NCBI GenBank assembly: GCA_036250225.1 | Contig: JAPZLL010000071.1 | Span: 1 to 64,000 of the forward strand | Origin: Cercophora sp. LCS_1 | Lineage: Eukaryota > Ascomycota > Sordariomycetes > Sordariales > Lasiosphaeriaceae | DNA: 64,000 nt | Direction of reading: 5' to 3' | Shown here: one piece after another, positions 12,327-24,095 of the stretch | Layout of the letters: every line of letters starts with the position of its first letter | How positions within the stretch are numbered: position 1 is the stretch's first letter | Made by a program: the position numbers and the translations under genes | The notes under the pieces: generated by a model | Seen by the model: only the letters and a program-made list of their open reading frames with translations | The model's database searches: none | Told to the model about the DNA's origin: nothing

Positions 12327-14766
12327 CTTGGGAACAGAGGCTTCTGCGCCAGCGAAGGCTCGAGCCTCCCGCCGCTGAGAATGCCGGTAATGTGCGTCGA
12401 TGCTTGGCAGGTATATGAGAGGGATTAAGCCGGCATGGTAGATACAAGACCTTCTCACCCTCAGCAAAGGCAGATCTGGGGAATGTGGCTTCACTAAGGG
12501 GCTTATATGCCGAGAGCAGACTCCTGGGAAGGCCAGCTGGGGGACGGCAAGGTGTCGTCAACCTTTCAGTCACGGGGGAGCTTGTTTGAGCTTCGTCCTC
12601 GCTTCGATCAGCGGTCGTGTTCCGACATCCAGTCTTCCGGCCATTAGTAGCCCGCGGTAAGCGGCGGGCAGAGGCAACAAGAACAATCTCGTCGTTGCTA
12701 TATTAGGGTAGGGTACGGAGCGACTTGGGTCGGAGCATCACCCCCAATTTGTGCTGCAATTTGGTGTCCAAGGTAGATGGCATGGTCGGTTGGCGTTTTC
12801 GGCTCGTGCCTATACTGGCCGGGTGGTCTCGAACTCGCTGGCAGGGACACGCCCCTCCACCTCCAGGGTTGCGACGAGGACGCCCGAGCCTCATCTCGTC
12901 ACCGGCCCCAAACGGGTGTCGGCCGGGTCAGACAACTAGCGCTCCACCGGGCTATCATCGGCTCCAATGGACGAAAGAGTGAGCAAGGGTGCGGAGACGG
13001 ACTGGTAGTTTGACAGAGGCGATGTGTGACTGTCAGGCTCGACCAGCTTCAGATTCGCCGCCCTGAGAAAGGCCGAACATGGACCAGATCTGCGGCGGCT
13101 AATTGTCGCCGATAGTGTCGTCCTTCTGGGTGAAGGGTCCGCGGCGCAGGCGAAGGCAAGAGCAGCAAAGCTGTGGAAAATGACCGGTCCATGTACCGAA
13201 CGATTGCCACGTGCTGGACAAGACTCGCCGACGCAAGTACCGATAGCAGGAAGGTGCCGTGCGGCGACGTTGCCCAGCGCTGAGAGCCGTCTTAGCTTAT
13301 CGATAGCGGCTAAACGCGCTGTTTCATCGGCGGGGCATATCGGTACTTGGTTGAGCGTCATCGTCACTATCGCTCGGTACATGCACAATGCGGATTACGA
13401 CAGCCCCAAGAGATGCTTGGACGGCAAAAACTGCCTGCAATCTATGCCATATATCCCACGCCCCCAATCGGCGCGGAGAAGACGCAGACACTGACCCAGT
13501 CGTGATAATGACAGCCCTCCGATATATAGCCCTGTTAGTGCGGCGCAAATCAGGGCGCGACCAAGGCTCGCTTCTGCCAGAATTAAGCTTTTCCCCAGAG
13601 CTCATCCTGGGAAGGCGTCGACAACGAGCCTTCTTGGCTGCGGTATTGCCCATCCAGGCACGTCAGGTACTTCCCGTGCGCACCTGCCGCATGAGACGAC
13701 TTGACATCTCGCCTCACCTTGCTCGTGCAACGCATCACCGAATCTCCAATGCATATGCTTGCATGCTTGCGTCTGCACTTGTCGGCATCTGCGGGCAATG
13801 TTTGCTGATAGCATCGCCGGGCCGCCACGGCTGTTTGGCTTTCCCGGTCGAACGGCTGCTTTCCTCTCTTGCTCTCCTTGTCTCACTGGCTCTTTCCGTC
13901 TTTGCTCCCCAAGAGGAGCCAATTTGACGTTGATGTTATCTATCTCAAACGGTAGGTGCAGCTTGCTGCCCGGCTTCGAGAAGGCGACCTGGCATTCTTC
14001 CCCTCCTTCCTTCCCCTTCTCTGCCTTCCCTGCTCCCACACAGGAGTCTTCCCCGCGTCCCGTCGTCCAAAAAAAGAAGCCAGCAAGTCATGATCCCGTC
14101 TTTGTCTCCCGGCTCTGATCTTGGTGTTTGGGCTTCGGAGCCACGTCCCGGATCAACGTGGAAATACGCGCGCAACTCTCCCATATCACTGGTTGCGTAG
14201 ACACGATTTAGACGACCATGCAGTCCCGCCACCACCCCCCCGCATCAGCAGGGATCCCCAGCACAAGCACGGAACTGGGCCGGTTCGTCGGAGAGACGCC
14301 GAGCCTTTTATTGTTGCCACTCGCCTGAACCCGGTCTGCTCAATATGTTCCAGCCAGACCACGACTGACTTGCCCAGGTGTCGCTTAGACCTTAGCGTGT
14401 GTCGACACGCCTGTTTCCCTTTTCGCCCGCGAAGACTGTTGCTCCGCCAGATTCCAGATCTGGGATTTGCGCTGCCGCCTTTGGTTTCATTTTGTCAGAA
14501 GGAACCGATCGACAACTTGGACGCATGAAGGCCATTTCCTAACGCGGGTAGTACCATCGGGGAGCATATTACAGCAACTGCCGAATCCAACTGCCATATG
14601 GCGATCTGGCGAAGCTTGTTTGTTTGAGGCCAGGTCATACGCGCCAACTCGCTCCGTGGCATTTGGCTCCGCATTTCAGCATTTCTCCTCCAAATACCAA
14701 GCCGACACCCTGTAACACTCCTGTTGCAAAATTTCAAAGCTCAAGCCAGCACTTGCCACCGCCAAC
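12327..14766. other. Divergent intergenic region between PKS and hydrolase
   Basis: About 2.4 kb separate the divergent starts of the HR-PKS (-) and the FSH1-type hydrolase (+). Open frames here (for example near 12936-13388) have arbitrary composition and no motif, so no gene is called. It is long enough to hold shared regulatory sites, but I could not identify a specific operator. Confidence 0.5.
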
Positions 14767-15732
14767 ATGGTTATGAGATTTCTGTGTCTCCCCGGCGCCT
14801 ATGGCAGTTCCGACGTAAGTGATGCAAAGCGGTTTCGCGAACTGTCTGCGCCGTGGTTTGCCTTTGGGCCGCGTCATCACTAGCGAGAAAGCTAACATGG
14901 TGGCTAGAAATTCCAGGTGCAGTTGGGTAAGAGCTCCGGACGGTCATAATCGTCTCTTGAGCAAGCCACTGACGGAAACAGCACCGATCGTCAAGGAGTT
15001 GACTGAGGATGGGACAGCAACTTTTCACTTCATCCACGGCCCCTGCAAAGCAGTTCCGCCTGACGGCTTCGAGGAGTACTTTGGAAAGCCGCCCTACTTT
15101 CGTTTCATCGAGCCGGATCAGGATGTCGAGAAGACAAAGGATGACGACGTATTGGCCAGAATCAGGGAGTTCCCGGATTGCGAGACACCTGAAGACACAA
15201 TGCGCGAGCTGATGCGGGAGGGCATCGCTTCTTCGCACAAAAGCACGGACAACGCCCTGAAGTACCTAGTCAAGATCATGGAGGAGCGCGGGCCCTTTGA
15301 TGCCATCATCGGATATTCCGAGGGAGCGACAATTGCCGCCACGCTTTTGCTTCATGAGCAACGGCGGTTCAAGAAGAAGGGGATCAAGCCCATGTTCAAG
15401 TACGCAATCTTTTTTGCAGGATGGCCACCTGTGGATCCAGACACACACGCCATGATTCTGAGCGACGAGTCTGATCTTATGATTGAGATTCCGACGTGCC
15501 ACATTAGTGAGTCTTCCTAGAATGTCAACGCGAGGCTTGTCTAACACCTGTAGTCGGGTCACTGGATCCCTACGTCCACGGATCGTTGGCCCTTTACAAC
15601 GTCTGTGATCCCGACACGGCATATCTCTTTGACCACGCAAAGGGACACACACTACCACGCGACAAAGACACCGTCAAGGAGCTAGGCGACGTCGTTCGCG
15701 AGGCAGCTAACACATACGACATACACATGTAG
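14767..15732 (+). CDS. FSH1-family serine hydrolase (LovG-like trans thioesterase candidate)
   Basis: Predicted 256 aa from four exons, join(14767..14814, 14908..14926, 14982..15506, 15554..15732), including a 19-nt exon. The protein begins MVMRFLCLPGAYGSS, typical of the FSH1/DUF341 alpha/beta hydrolases. The nucleophile is the Ser of GYSEGA, the acid is probably the Asp of GSLDP and the base the His in DHAKGHTLP, so the triad looks complete. Family members such as LovG release the chain from HR-PKSs that lack their own thioesterase. The neighbouring PKS ends in an ACP, so the same job is likely here. The start could also be the Met two codons later. Fold confidence is high; the PKS partnership is inferred from position. 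Confidence 0.88.
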
Positions 15733-17828
15733 ATGCACCGGCTTTGGGTACCTGGCGTTCCGCGTTCCTTCGATTTCTTGCACAAGCATAGTTGGACATA
15801 GAGTCTCGCTTATCAAATCACTTGTTCACCGCGTACATGCATGCATATTGACAGCTCGGCCGCATTCCCAAGTTCGGACATCCATCGATAGAAGTTTTGA
15901 ACCCGCGCCCACAGGGAGAGTGGTCTGCAGGCAATGTATGCCTCATAACGGTCCGTCGTTCTAGAATAAACCCACGGTATTAGCAACATATAGGGTGGCA
16001 CCGTCAAGCATCTGACACCTTGAACGCGTACAGACCCCTGGATGGCCTTGACGTGAACAATCTAGAGCTCGGGCAAAAGGGGTCGTTCGGCCACGGGAAG
16101 ACATCAGACACATCCGTCGGGAACGTTACTTGTACCCGAGCACCGAAGCATGAGCGAGGGAGACAAAACCAAGGCAGGAAAACCGCTCAGACGGGACTAT
16201 TTTGGGCCTCGATGTGTGTGTCCTGGTATGATCTCACGGGACATTACTTTATGATGCGTCTTGTCGGCGCGAAATCCGGGCTACTGGCTCCTCGAGCACA
16301 TCTCGTACGCAGATAAGCCTGCAAGAAGCATCACAACCGGTGCGATCCAAATGTGCTGGACGGGCAGAGGACCCTGATGCCCGGATAAGCCTGCTTGAGA
16401 TGTCTCGGCGTGCGGCCTGGTGGGTGCAGAGTTGTATATCTCGCTCAGCAGATATCGGGTAGGTATCGCGGGACGCAGGCGGGACGGTCCAATGTCGACA
16501 AGTGCGCGACTCTTGACGATTCTCGCCAATTTCCATACCGCGATAAAGGCTTGTTTGTGAGTAACGTTCCTGTGCCTGAATCCAGGCTCCCCACCACATG
16601 TGTGTCGCGGAGACTAACCCTTGGCATTAGCAGGTGGTTTTATATCCCGTCAGTCGTGGGTGGCGACTCCCAGGGCCTGGACTTCTGGCTAAACGCTACC
16701 CCACGGTGCGACCACATCTCTCGTTGGGGTGGTAGTTTCGATGCGGCGTCTCCTGTGGACCAGCATACGCCGTCGGCTCATTATCCGAAATGCAGGCTAA
16801 GAGACGGGAGACACCACACACGATCGGCAGGGTATTTCGCCCTCGACTCGACTCGCTGGGCGCTCCGTTGGCCGTGCCCCTATTCAGCCGAGGACCCGCC
16901 TCTTCTGGGCGGCATTCTTCCTGCGTGCCCACTTTCCGGTGGAAGCGATTTGGAAGGTCGGCTCGGTGTTCGGTGCTTTCATTACCTGTATCTGAGTTGC
17001 CCATCTCCCGCGCGCTGCATGGCGACTCGTCTCGTCTCGCCCCGAGTGCCACGAGAGCGATAACTCCCCGCGTGTCGGCCCAGCAAGGGGACACCCCTGA
17101 GCACTTTCACATGTTGCGCAAGAAACCGGCTCCCGAGTGGGGAATCATCAGACCCCAACTATCGAGGAAAAGCTACCCCCAGGGGCCATGTAGGAGCTTC
17201 CCTCCGAGCCACTCAGGCGCGCTAAATCTGCGCGCTCTGAACAGGTCGGTTCAATAATGATCATATCTGCGATAAGATATCACAATCATGGTGCAGCCTT
17301 TTGCACACCGCGAACCAGATTGCGCATAGATTGCCGCCATATTGGGCGCTGGCCAGCATCGGAGCGGGGGAGCTCTCACTCCGGGTCGTCGTGCCCGTTT
17401 ATGTTCAGCCAAGACGTGTGATAGCCGGAGCGCCGCTGGCTCACGGATGCTTGCATCGGCTGTTCGCGATGCATCCTGTCACGTCCGGCCCTTTGAGCGC
17501 TGTGTTCTAGAGCTCGAATTTGCAGCGCCTGGGGTCGGTCTTTTCGGTGGGCGCTTCAGTTTGTTGCATGGTCCAGTTTCTGATCCCATCCCGTCTGTTT
17601 TTGCACATCCCTCCTCTCTCTTGTTTGGCAACCGCACGTGCTCCTTTGCATCTCGCTTGCAGATATGGCCTTGTTGAGGCTCTGCCTCCACTTGTAGTTG
17701 CCCGGTCTTAGGAGTGAACACGTCGGTCCCGGGCGTTGTCCGGCTCCTCCCGTGTCCGTTCGCGCCACGACCTTGCTGTCACCGTTGCCAAGGACGGAAG
17801 ACCGCCGTAGCATATCGGCTTCACAACG
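15733..17828. other. Intergenic region without supported genes
   Basis: About 2.1 kb lie between the hydrolase stop and the ABC transporter start. A 222-codon open frame at 16395-17063 lacks recognisable motifs and looks fortuitous in GC-rich DNA. I see no RNA gene or repeat. The final few hundred bases are pyrimidine-rich and presumably form the ABC transporter promoter and leader. Confidence 0.5.
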
Positions 17829-20800
17829 ATGGCGTCCCCAGCAGCAGGTCAAACCGGCGCTAGTCAGGCCAAGGACAGCGCGGCTGCTCCAGCGGCTCCT
17901 CCTCCAGCACAAGCGCAAGCCGAGAAGAAGAACCCCTTGCTGCTTAAACCAGAGTACAAGACGGCTCTAAAGGACTTCGTTGTAAGCCTGCCCAGACACA
18001 AACGATGAAATGAGCTCACCATGATAGCGGATCTTTTCATTCTCAACATGGCTGGACAGGCTCCTTCTCACAGCAGCCGTGGTGGCGTCAATAGGAGCCG
18101 GCATCACACTTCCTGTGATGAACATTATCTTTGGTATGCCTCTCGCGACGCTCAACAACTATGCGTCTAACATGGTTAGGGCGGATGGTGGGCTCTTTCA
18201 CCGGGTACTTTAGCGTTGATGCAGCAACCACACATGAGATGTTCAAGAATGCCATCATCACCTGCGCGTAAGTTTCATGTCAGGACATCCCACGTCATAT
18301 ACTTACCATCCAGCCTATACCTCGTCGGTCTCTTCTTCATCAGACTATTCCTCGACTACATTGCCTACGTAAGGTCCATTCCCATCTCCCCGTTGACAAT
18401 CCACTGAACACCCCCAGATCGGCTTTAGAATGTGCAGTCTCCGCATCTCAGCTGCCATCCGCCTGGAATACATGAAATGCCTCTTTGCCCAGCCCGTTTC
18501 AACCCTCGATGTGCTTCCGCCGGGCCAAACCGCCGCCATCATCACCATTACGGCCTCGGTTCTCCAAATGGGCATCTCGGAAAAACTCTCGGCCCTCTTC
18601 CAGTCCCTCTCGACCGTGATATCCGCATTCATAATCGCAATGTGCTACAGCTGGTCTCTCACTCTCATCACAAGCTCTGGCCTCCTCCTCATCATTATCG
18701 TTTACGCCATCACCACGCCCTTCCTCGTGAAGCTGGTCAACCAAGTCCAGTTTGCCGACATCCAGGCCTCGACAGCCGCCAACGAGATCTTTAGCTCTGT
18801 TCGCATGATTGCAGCTTGTGGCGCCGAACACAAGATTGCGAAGCGGTACGCTAAATGGGTTGACGAGTCTCGACGGAGGGGACTCAAGATGGCGCCGTGG
18901 GTTGCGGCACAGCAAGCTCCTGTTCAGTTTGCTGTTTATGCGTATGTCCGGCCCCTCCCTTACCATATCATGAACTGACAATGTCAGAACATTTGCTCTC
19001 TCCTTTTGGTACGCCCTAAAAATGTACCTAACCCACCGCTTCAACTCGGCCGAGACTCTCATCGTAGTGCTCATGTCCATCATGCTCATGACTACGTCCA
19101 TTGGCGGCATCACAGCCCCGCTTTCAGCTGCTGCAAGAGCAGCTGGCGCCGCAACCATTTTCTACACGATTATTGATGCTCCGAGGAAGGATAAGAGTGG
19201 CGTGATGCACCCCGAGGTCGACGCGGGTGAGGATATTGTGTTGGAGAATGTGAATTTTGCATATTCGACGCGGTTGGACTTGAAGATTCTGGATAACTTG
19301 AGTTTGAGGTTTCCCAAGGGGAAGGTCACGGCTATTGTTGGACCTTCAGGCGCTGGGAAAAGCACGATCGTTGGGTTGGTGGAGAGGTGGTACGAGATTG
19401 AGGGGTTTCAGAGTGGTGATGTGGTGAGTTTTCATTCTTGCCATCTCCGTCTTGGGGTGTGACTGCGGGGTGGTTGAAGGGGAATGAGCGGACGCTAATG
19501 AGAACAGAGTCTGTTTTGGCGGAACGGGTCGATTACTTGCGGTGGTAGACCTCTCAGAGAGATTGACCTGAAGTGGTGGCGGTCGCAGATTGGCCTGGTC
19601 CAGCAAGAGCCGTTTCTGTTCAACGATAGTATTTATCGCAACGTCGAGTTCGGTCTTATTGGAACCGAGTGGGAGGATGCAGACGCGGAGGCGAAGAAGG
19701 AGTTGGTCAAGCAGGCCTGTAAGGAGGCGTATGCGGATGAGTTTATCAGTCGGTTGCCTGAGGTGAGTGTTGGACTTGGATGGCCGAGGACGAGTTATTT
19801 ACTAATTTAAACAGGGGTACGATACGGTAGTTGGCGACTCAGGAATCAAGCTGAGTGGTGGTCAACGCCAGCGTCTTGCTATCGCGAGGAGTATCGTCAA
19901 GCGCCCCAAGATTCTTATCCTTGATGAGGCAACGTCGAGCATCGACGTACGCGGAGAGCAAGTCGTTCAAGCGGCGCTGGACAAGGTTTCAAAGAATCGC
20001 ACTACTATCGTCATTGCTCATCGGCTAGCGACGATCAAAAAGGCGGACAATATCATTGTGCTCCGCAAGGGGAAGGTGGTGCAGCAGGGCACGCACGAGG
20101 CGCTCATGGCGCAGGAGGGCGGAGCGTATTGGACGCTTGCTACCGCTCAACAGCTTGTTCCGGCAACTGTTGACGAGTATGATGACGCCACACTCTGTTC
20201 GGACACGGAGGTCTCAGAGAAGAAGAGCATGGCTACCATCGGGACCGACACGACTGTGACCGAATCAGCCATAGCAGCTGGTGAGGAGCCGAAAAAGAAG
20301 AACAAGTTCTGGCGGAGCTTTTGGCGATTGCTCTTTGAGCAGAGGCGTCTTGGCAAGTGGTACACTTTGCTCTTGTTGAGTGCTGTCTGTGGTGGAGGCG
20401 AGTTCCTTGATCCCCTTGACAGAGTTCTCAGCTGACCTTCTCGAAACAGCCAGTCAACCGGTCCAAGCATACCTCTTTGCTCAAGAACTCACCCTTTTCC
20501 AATACTGGGGCGACTGGCTCCAAGCAATCTCCAACTTCTGGAGTCTCATGTTCGTCATGCTCGCCATTTTTGTCGGCATCACCTACTTTGTCCTTGGCTG
20601 GTCGTCCTCCACCATTGCTTTTGTAGGCCACCCTCCAACTCTCTCAGTTTTTTTACATTAACAAAAATAGCACATAACCCACCACTACCGCAACGAATAC
20701 TTTTCCAACATCCTCGCCAAATCCGTCGCCTTCTTCGACTCGGACGACCACTCGGTCGGTTCCCTCACCGCTCGTCTCGCAACAGACCCCAGTCAGCTCC

Positions 20801-22512
20801 AAGAACTCTTGGGAACCAACATGGCCTTTGTCATCATCTCCATCCTCAACGTCGTCGGCTGCCTCGTCATTTCTTTTTACTTTGGCTGGAAACTGACCCT
20901 CATCACGCTCTCCTCGTCCATGCCACTTATTATCGCGGCTGCTTTCTTTAAGATTCGGTATGAAACCCACTTTGAGCAGATGAACAACGCCGTGTTTGCG
21001 GAGAGTGCCAAGTTTGCGACCGAGTCGATTGGGGCGTTTCGGACCGTCTCGGCGCTTACGCTCGAGGATACGATTATCCGCCGGTATGAGGCGTTGTTGA
21101 GAGAGCAGATTAGACATACGTTTTGGAAGTCGAGTTGGACGACGTTGGTGTTTGCTTTGGCGGATAGTGTTGCGCTGTTGTGTATGGCTTTTGTGCTTTG
21201 GTGAGTTGCTCTGGTACAGGGGGGTCCCGTGCTAATGGGTTTAGGTATGGTGGCACGTTGATGCTGAACTTGGAGTATAATTCGTTTCAGTATATTGTTG
21301 TTTATATTGCTGTTGTTCAGGTATGTTCACTCACCGTCCCGTGGACGATGTTGGAGGGTCGTGCTGACTGTTTGCAGGGGAGTCTCGGGGCAGGACAGTG
21401 GTTGAGTTATGGACCTAGTGAGTTCCTCTCCTGTTGTATTTGGGATAGTGGTGCTAATTGGTTGCAGATATCGCCAAGGCATCTGTCGCGGCGAGTCGGA
21501 TTGTTGAAATGAGGGGCAAGGATCATTATGATGGGAAGCTGATATCGCTTGACTTGGGTGACCTAGGTGAGAGCGACATGGGTGTCAAGATTCGGTTCCA
21601 GAATGTTTGGTTTCGGTATCCCACGAGAGACGTTCCCATTTTAAACGGTCTCAACTTAACGGTACGTGAGCCCTAATGTGTGGTCATGACGGGGCTGACA
21701 TTATGACAGATTGAGAAAGGGCAGTTTGCCGCCATTGTTGGGCCGTCGGGTACGTTCAATGATAGCTTTCGGGGTTGAGTCACTAACACGGCCCAGGATC
21801 TGGAAAAACCACGGTTATCTCTTTACTCGAGAGGTAAGGACTCCTCTTGAAGGGATGAGACTTGACACTGACAGTCTCAGGTTCTACACTCCCAGAGCAG
21901 GTCGCATTCTATACAACGGCCTCGACATCTCGGACCTCAGTCTAAGCCACTACCGCAAGGAGATCTCGCTGGTAGCCCAGGAACCCAACCTGTTTGACGG
22001 CACTCTCCGGGAAAACATTGTCATTGGCGTCGACGAAGAGAGCATCACTGACGAGCAGCTCCACCAAGCGTGCCGTGACGCAGAAATCCACGACTTTATC
22101 GTCTCTCTCCCAGACGGCTACAATACTGAGGTAGGCACCCGCGGAGTATTGCTCTCTGGCGGCCAGAAACAACGCCTCGCCATCGCTCGTGCCCTGATTC
22201 GTAACCCTCGGCTACTGCTACTCGACGAGGCCACTTCCAACCTGGATGCGGAGACAGAAAAAGCGGTGCAAGCCGTCTTTGAGAAGAACAAGAAGAACAG
22301 AACCATGGTCGTTGTGGCACATCGGTTGGCTACGATACAAAACGCCGATGTGATTTTTGTGCTGGGAGATGGTAAGGTCATGGAAAAGGGGGATCATAAT
22401 ACTCTGTTGAGAAAACGAGGGATTTATTATCAGATGGTAAGCCGCTGTATCCTCTGATGGCTTGATGTGAGCTAACACGGCACAGTGTCAATCACAAGCG
22501 CTTGATCGGTAA
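17829..22512 (+). CDS. ABCB-type (MDR/P-glycoprotein-like) full ABC exporter
   Basis: Predicted 1290 aa in 17 exons, join(17829..17981, 18028..18133, 18180..18267, 18314..18368, 18418..18941, 18988..19423, 19508..19762, 19815..20397, 20450..20622, 20671..21200, 21245..21320, 21378..21417, 21468..21661, 21710..21749, 21797..21833, 21881..22436, 22486..22512). Topology is TMD-NBD-TMD-NBD, the usual length for a full ABCB transporter. NBD1 has GPSGAGKST, LSGGQRQR and LILDEATSSID; NBD2 has GPSGSGKTT, LSGGQKQR and LLLDEATSNLD, so both ATP sites look competent. An Ala/Pro-rich cytosolic tail precedes the first membrane helix. The intron after 20397 appears to use a GC donor (GAG|GCGAGT). It sits beside the PKS and hydrolase and could export their product or give self-protection; it could equally be a general drug pump. 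Confidence 0.92.
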
Positions 22513-22886
22513 TCGGCGTCGGGATGGGAAAAGTAGACGAATGAGATACCCCTTTGTCACTTTTCGGTCTCGAGTGCGAGATCAGCCAAGACTTGACTCC
22601 ACGAGGTACCCGATTTTCTCCACAGACGGATCCCACTTCCTTGTGGAAAAGAAGAGGTCGGGATGCAGGCCCGCTGACTCCACTACCTGGAGTATTGAAA
22701 AAAATTGAGGTTTGTGTGAGTGAACGACGCCATGAAGTAGCAATGCTGTAATGTGCGACGGACCTGGGCACAGAAAACTTCTTATTTCGTGCCTCTCGTA
22801 CGTGACATCGCTCAGAAGACGCAAAGAAACCTTGGCAGAAACATTCCAGAAACGGTCTAGACTATCGTTACATCTGCATCGGTCCT
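22513..22886. other. Convergent 3' intergenic region
   Basis: The gap of 374 bp lies between the ABC transporter stop (+) and the sulfotransferase-like stop (-). I see nothing beyond presumed 3' UTR sequence. Confidence 0.5.
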
Positions 22887-24095
22887 TCACACCCGCAGGC
22901 ACCTCTCCCTCAGATACTCATAATCCGGCATTGTCTCCCGCACCGCATTTTCCAGAAACGCAGCTGTCTCAATCCCAAACTCGTCCTTCCACTTCTCCAC
23001 CTCGGCATCAATGTCCACGACCGCCGGCGTTTTGCCCTTGATCACCCCGTTCGACTCCTTCAAGGTCGAGGTCATGATATGCACAGCCTCATTCTGGACA
23101 TTCCACAGTCCGTTCTGCCCACCCTGCGTCGGCTTCTCCGCCCGTGTGTCATCACCCCATTCGAACTGGACCGTGTCCTTATCCAGCCCCGTGAGCTCAC
23201 AAAAACGAAATACAACATCCGGGTTGTGAATGACATCGTGAGCATCCAGAATCAGAGGAGCAGAGAGGACGTCGGAGTTTTGCATGCACCAGTCGTAGAG
23301 TTGTCTCGTCCATTTCCAAGTCATATTGTTCACCAAAACCCCCATGGCTCCGTCCTCGTCGAACCAGCCAATCTTGGACAGCTTGTACATGGCGCGATGC
23401 ATCGATGGCCACGCGAGGGCCGGATGGCGGATCATGAATGCGAATCGCCACGTGCGGAGGTATTCATCTGGGAAGATGGTCTTGTTGTTTGGCGAAAAGG
23501 TTTGGCCATGGCCATAGATGGAGGGAAACTTGAGTCGAAAATCATTTGTCCTTGCGGCAGGCTCCAAGGTACTGTCCGATGCAGTCTCTAGCAATGTGGC
23601 CGGGTTCGCGAACCAAAAGGCGTGCTCCTTGGTGAACATAATCTTACTCCTGCTCAGGGCTCGTGTGCTGGCGGTCTCGAGTCTGTCCAGACATTGCTGG
23701 TAGATGTCGCGGATCTCGGCCTTTTCGTCGCCCGTCCACTTGTCGATGGACTTGTTGAAATAGCCCTTCTTAACAGCGGACATGTAGACGCCGTAGAAGA
23801 AGTAACCCGCCTTTTCGTTGGTCAAGACGCTGGGCTGGCGGTGCATGTCCAGGATTCTGACCAACAGGTTGGATGCAGTACGTGGAACACTGACGAGAAA
23901 TAGGCGCCGGCGAGGTCTACTTTCTTTCGAGATGGCCGTCTTTGAGTCAAGATCAAGTTTCGCTGACGGTGGTGTCGCTGTTGATGTGAAGACTGACAAT
24001 ACCCGGACGCACACGCACCAAATGCCACGGAGAAGCCACTGTTGGAGTGATGATGCGCTCCATGATGGGCCGTGGTGCCGAGAAGTGACGGCCAT
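22887..24095 (-). CDS. Sulfotransferase-like P-loop protein
   Basis: Single-exon 402-aa frame starting at an ATG in good context (accATGG) at 24095. The segment FLVSVPRTASNLLVRIL at about aa 66-82 fits the 5'-phosphosulfate-binding loop of sulfotransferases, and MIRHPALAWPSM in the middle fits the 3'-phosphate-binding RxxxxxxxS region. Fungal members are often annotated only as P-loop NTP hydrolase-fold proteins and their acceptors are mostly unknown. The first 40 residues could be a membrane or targeting segment, or the true start may lie elsewhere. It lies just past the PKS exporter, so it could tailor the polyketide, but nothing in the sequence proves that link. Confidence 0.72.
   Translation of the reverse strand: MAVTSRHHGPSWSASSLQQWLLRGIWCVCVRVLSVFTSTATPPSAKLDLDSKTAISKESRPRRRLFLVSVPRTASNLLVRILDMHRQPSVLTNEKAGYFFYGVYMSAVKKGYFNKSIDKWTGDEKAEIRDIYQQCLDRLETASTRALSRSKIMFTKEHAFWFANPATLLETASDSTLEPAARTNDFRLKFPSIYGHGQTFSPNNKTIFPDEYLRTWRFAFMIRHPALAWPSMHRAMYKLSKIGWFDEDGAMGVLVNNMTWKWTRQLYDWCMQNSDVLSAPLILDAHDVIHNPDVVFRFCELTGLDKDTVQFEWGDDTRAEKPTQGGQNGLWNVQNEAVHIMTSTLKESNGVIKGKTPAVVDIDAEVEKWKDEFGIETAAFLENAVRETMPDYEYLRERCLRV

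Noticed and set aside
12936..13388. A 150-codon minus-strand frame upstream of the PKS
   Set aside because: It has no domain, no signal peptide and an arbitrary amino-acid mix; it overlaps other equally long frames on the opposite strand.
16395..17063. A 222-codon plus-strand frame between hydrolase and ABC transporter
   Set aside because: It is rich in Arg, Pro, Ser and Cys as expected of random GC-rich frames, with no motif and competing frames on the other strand.
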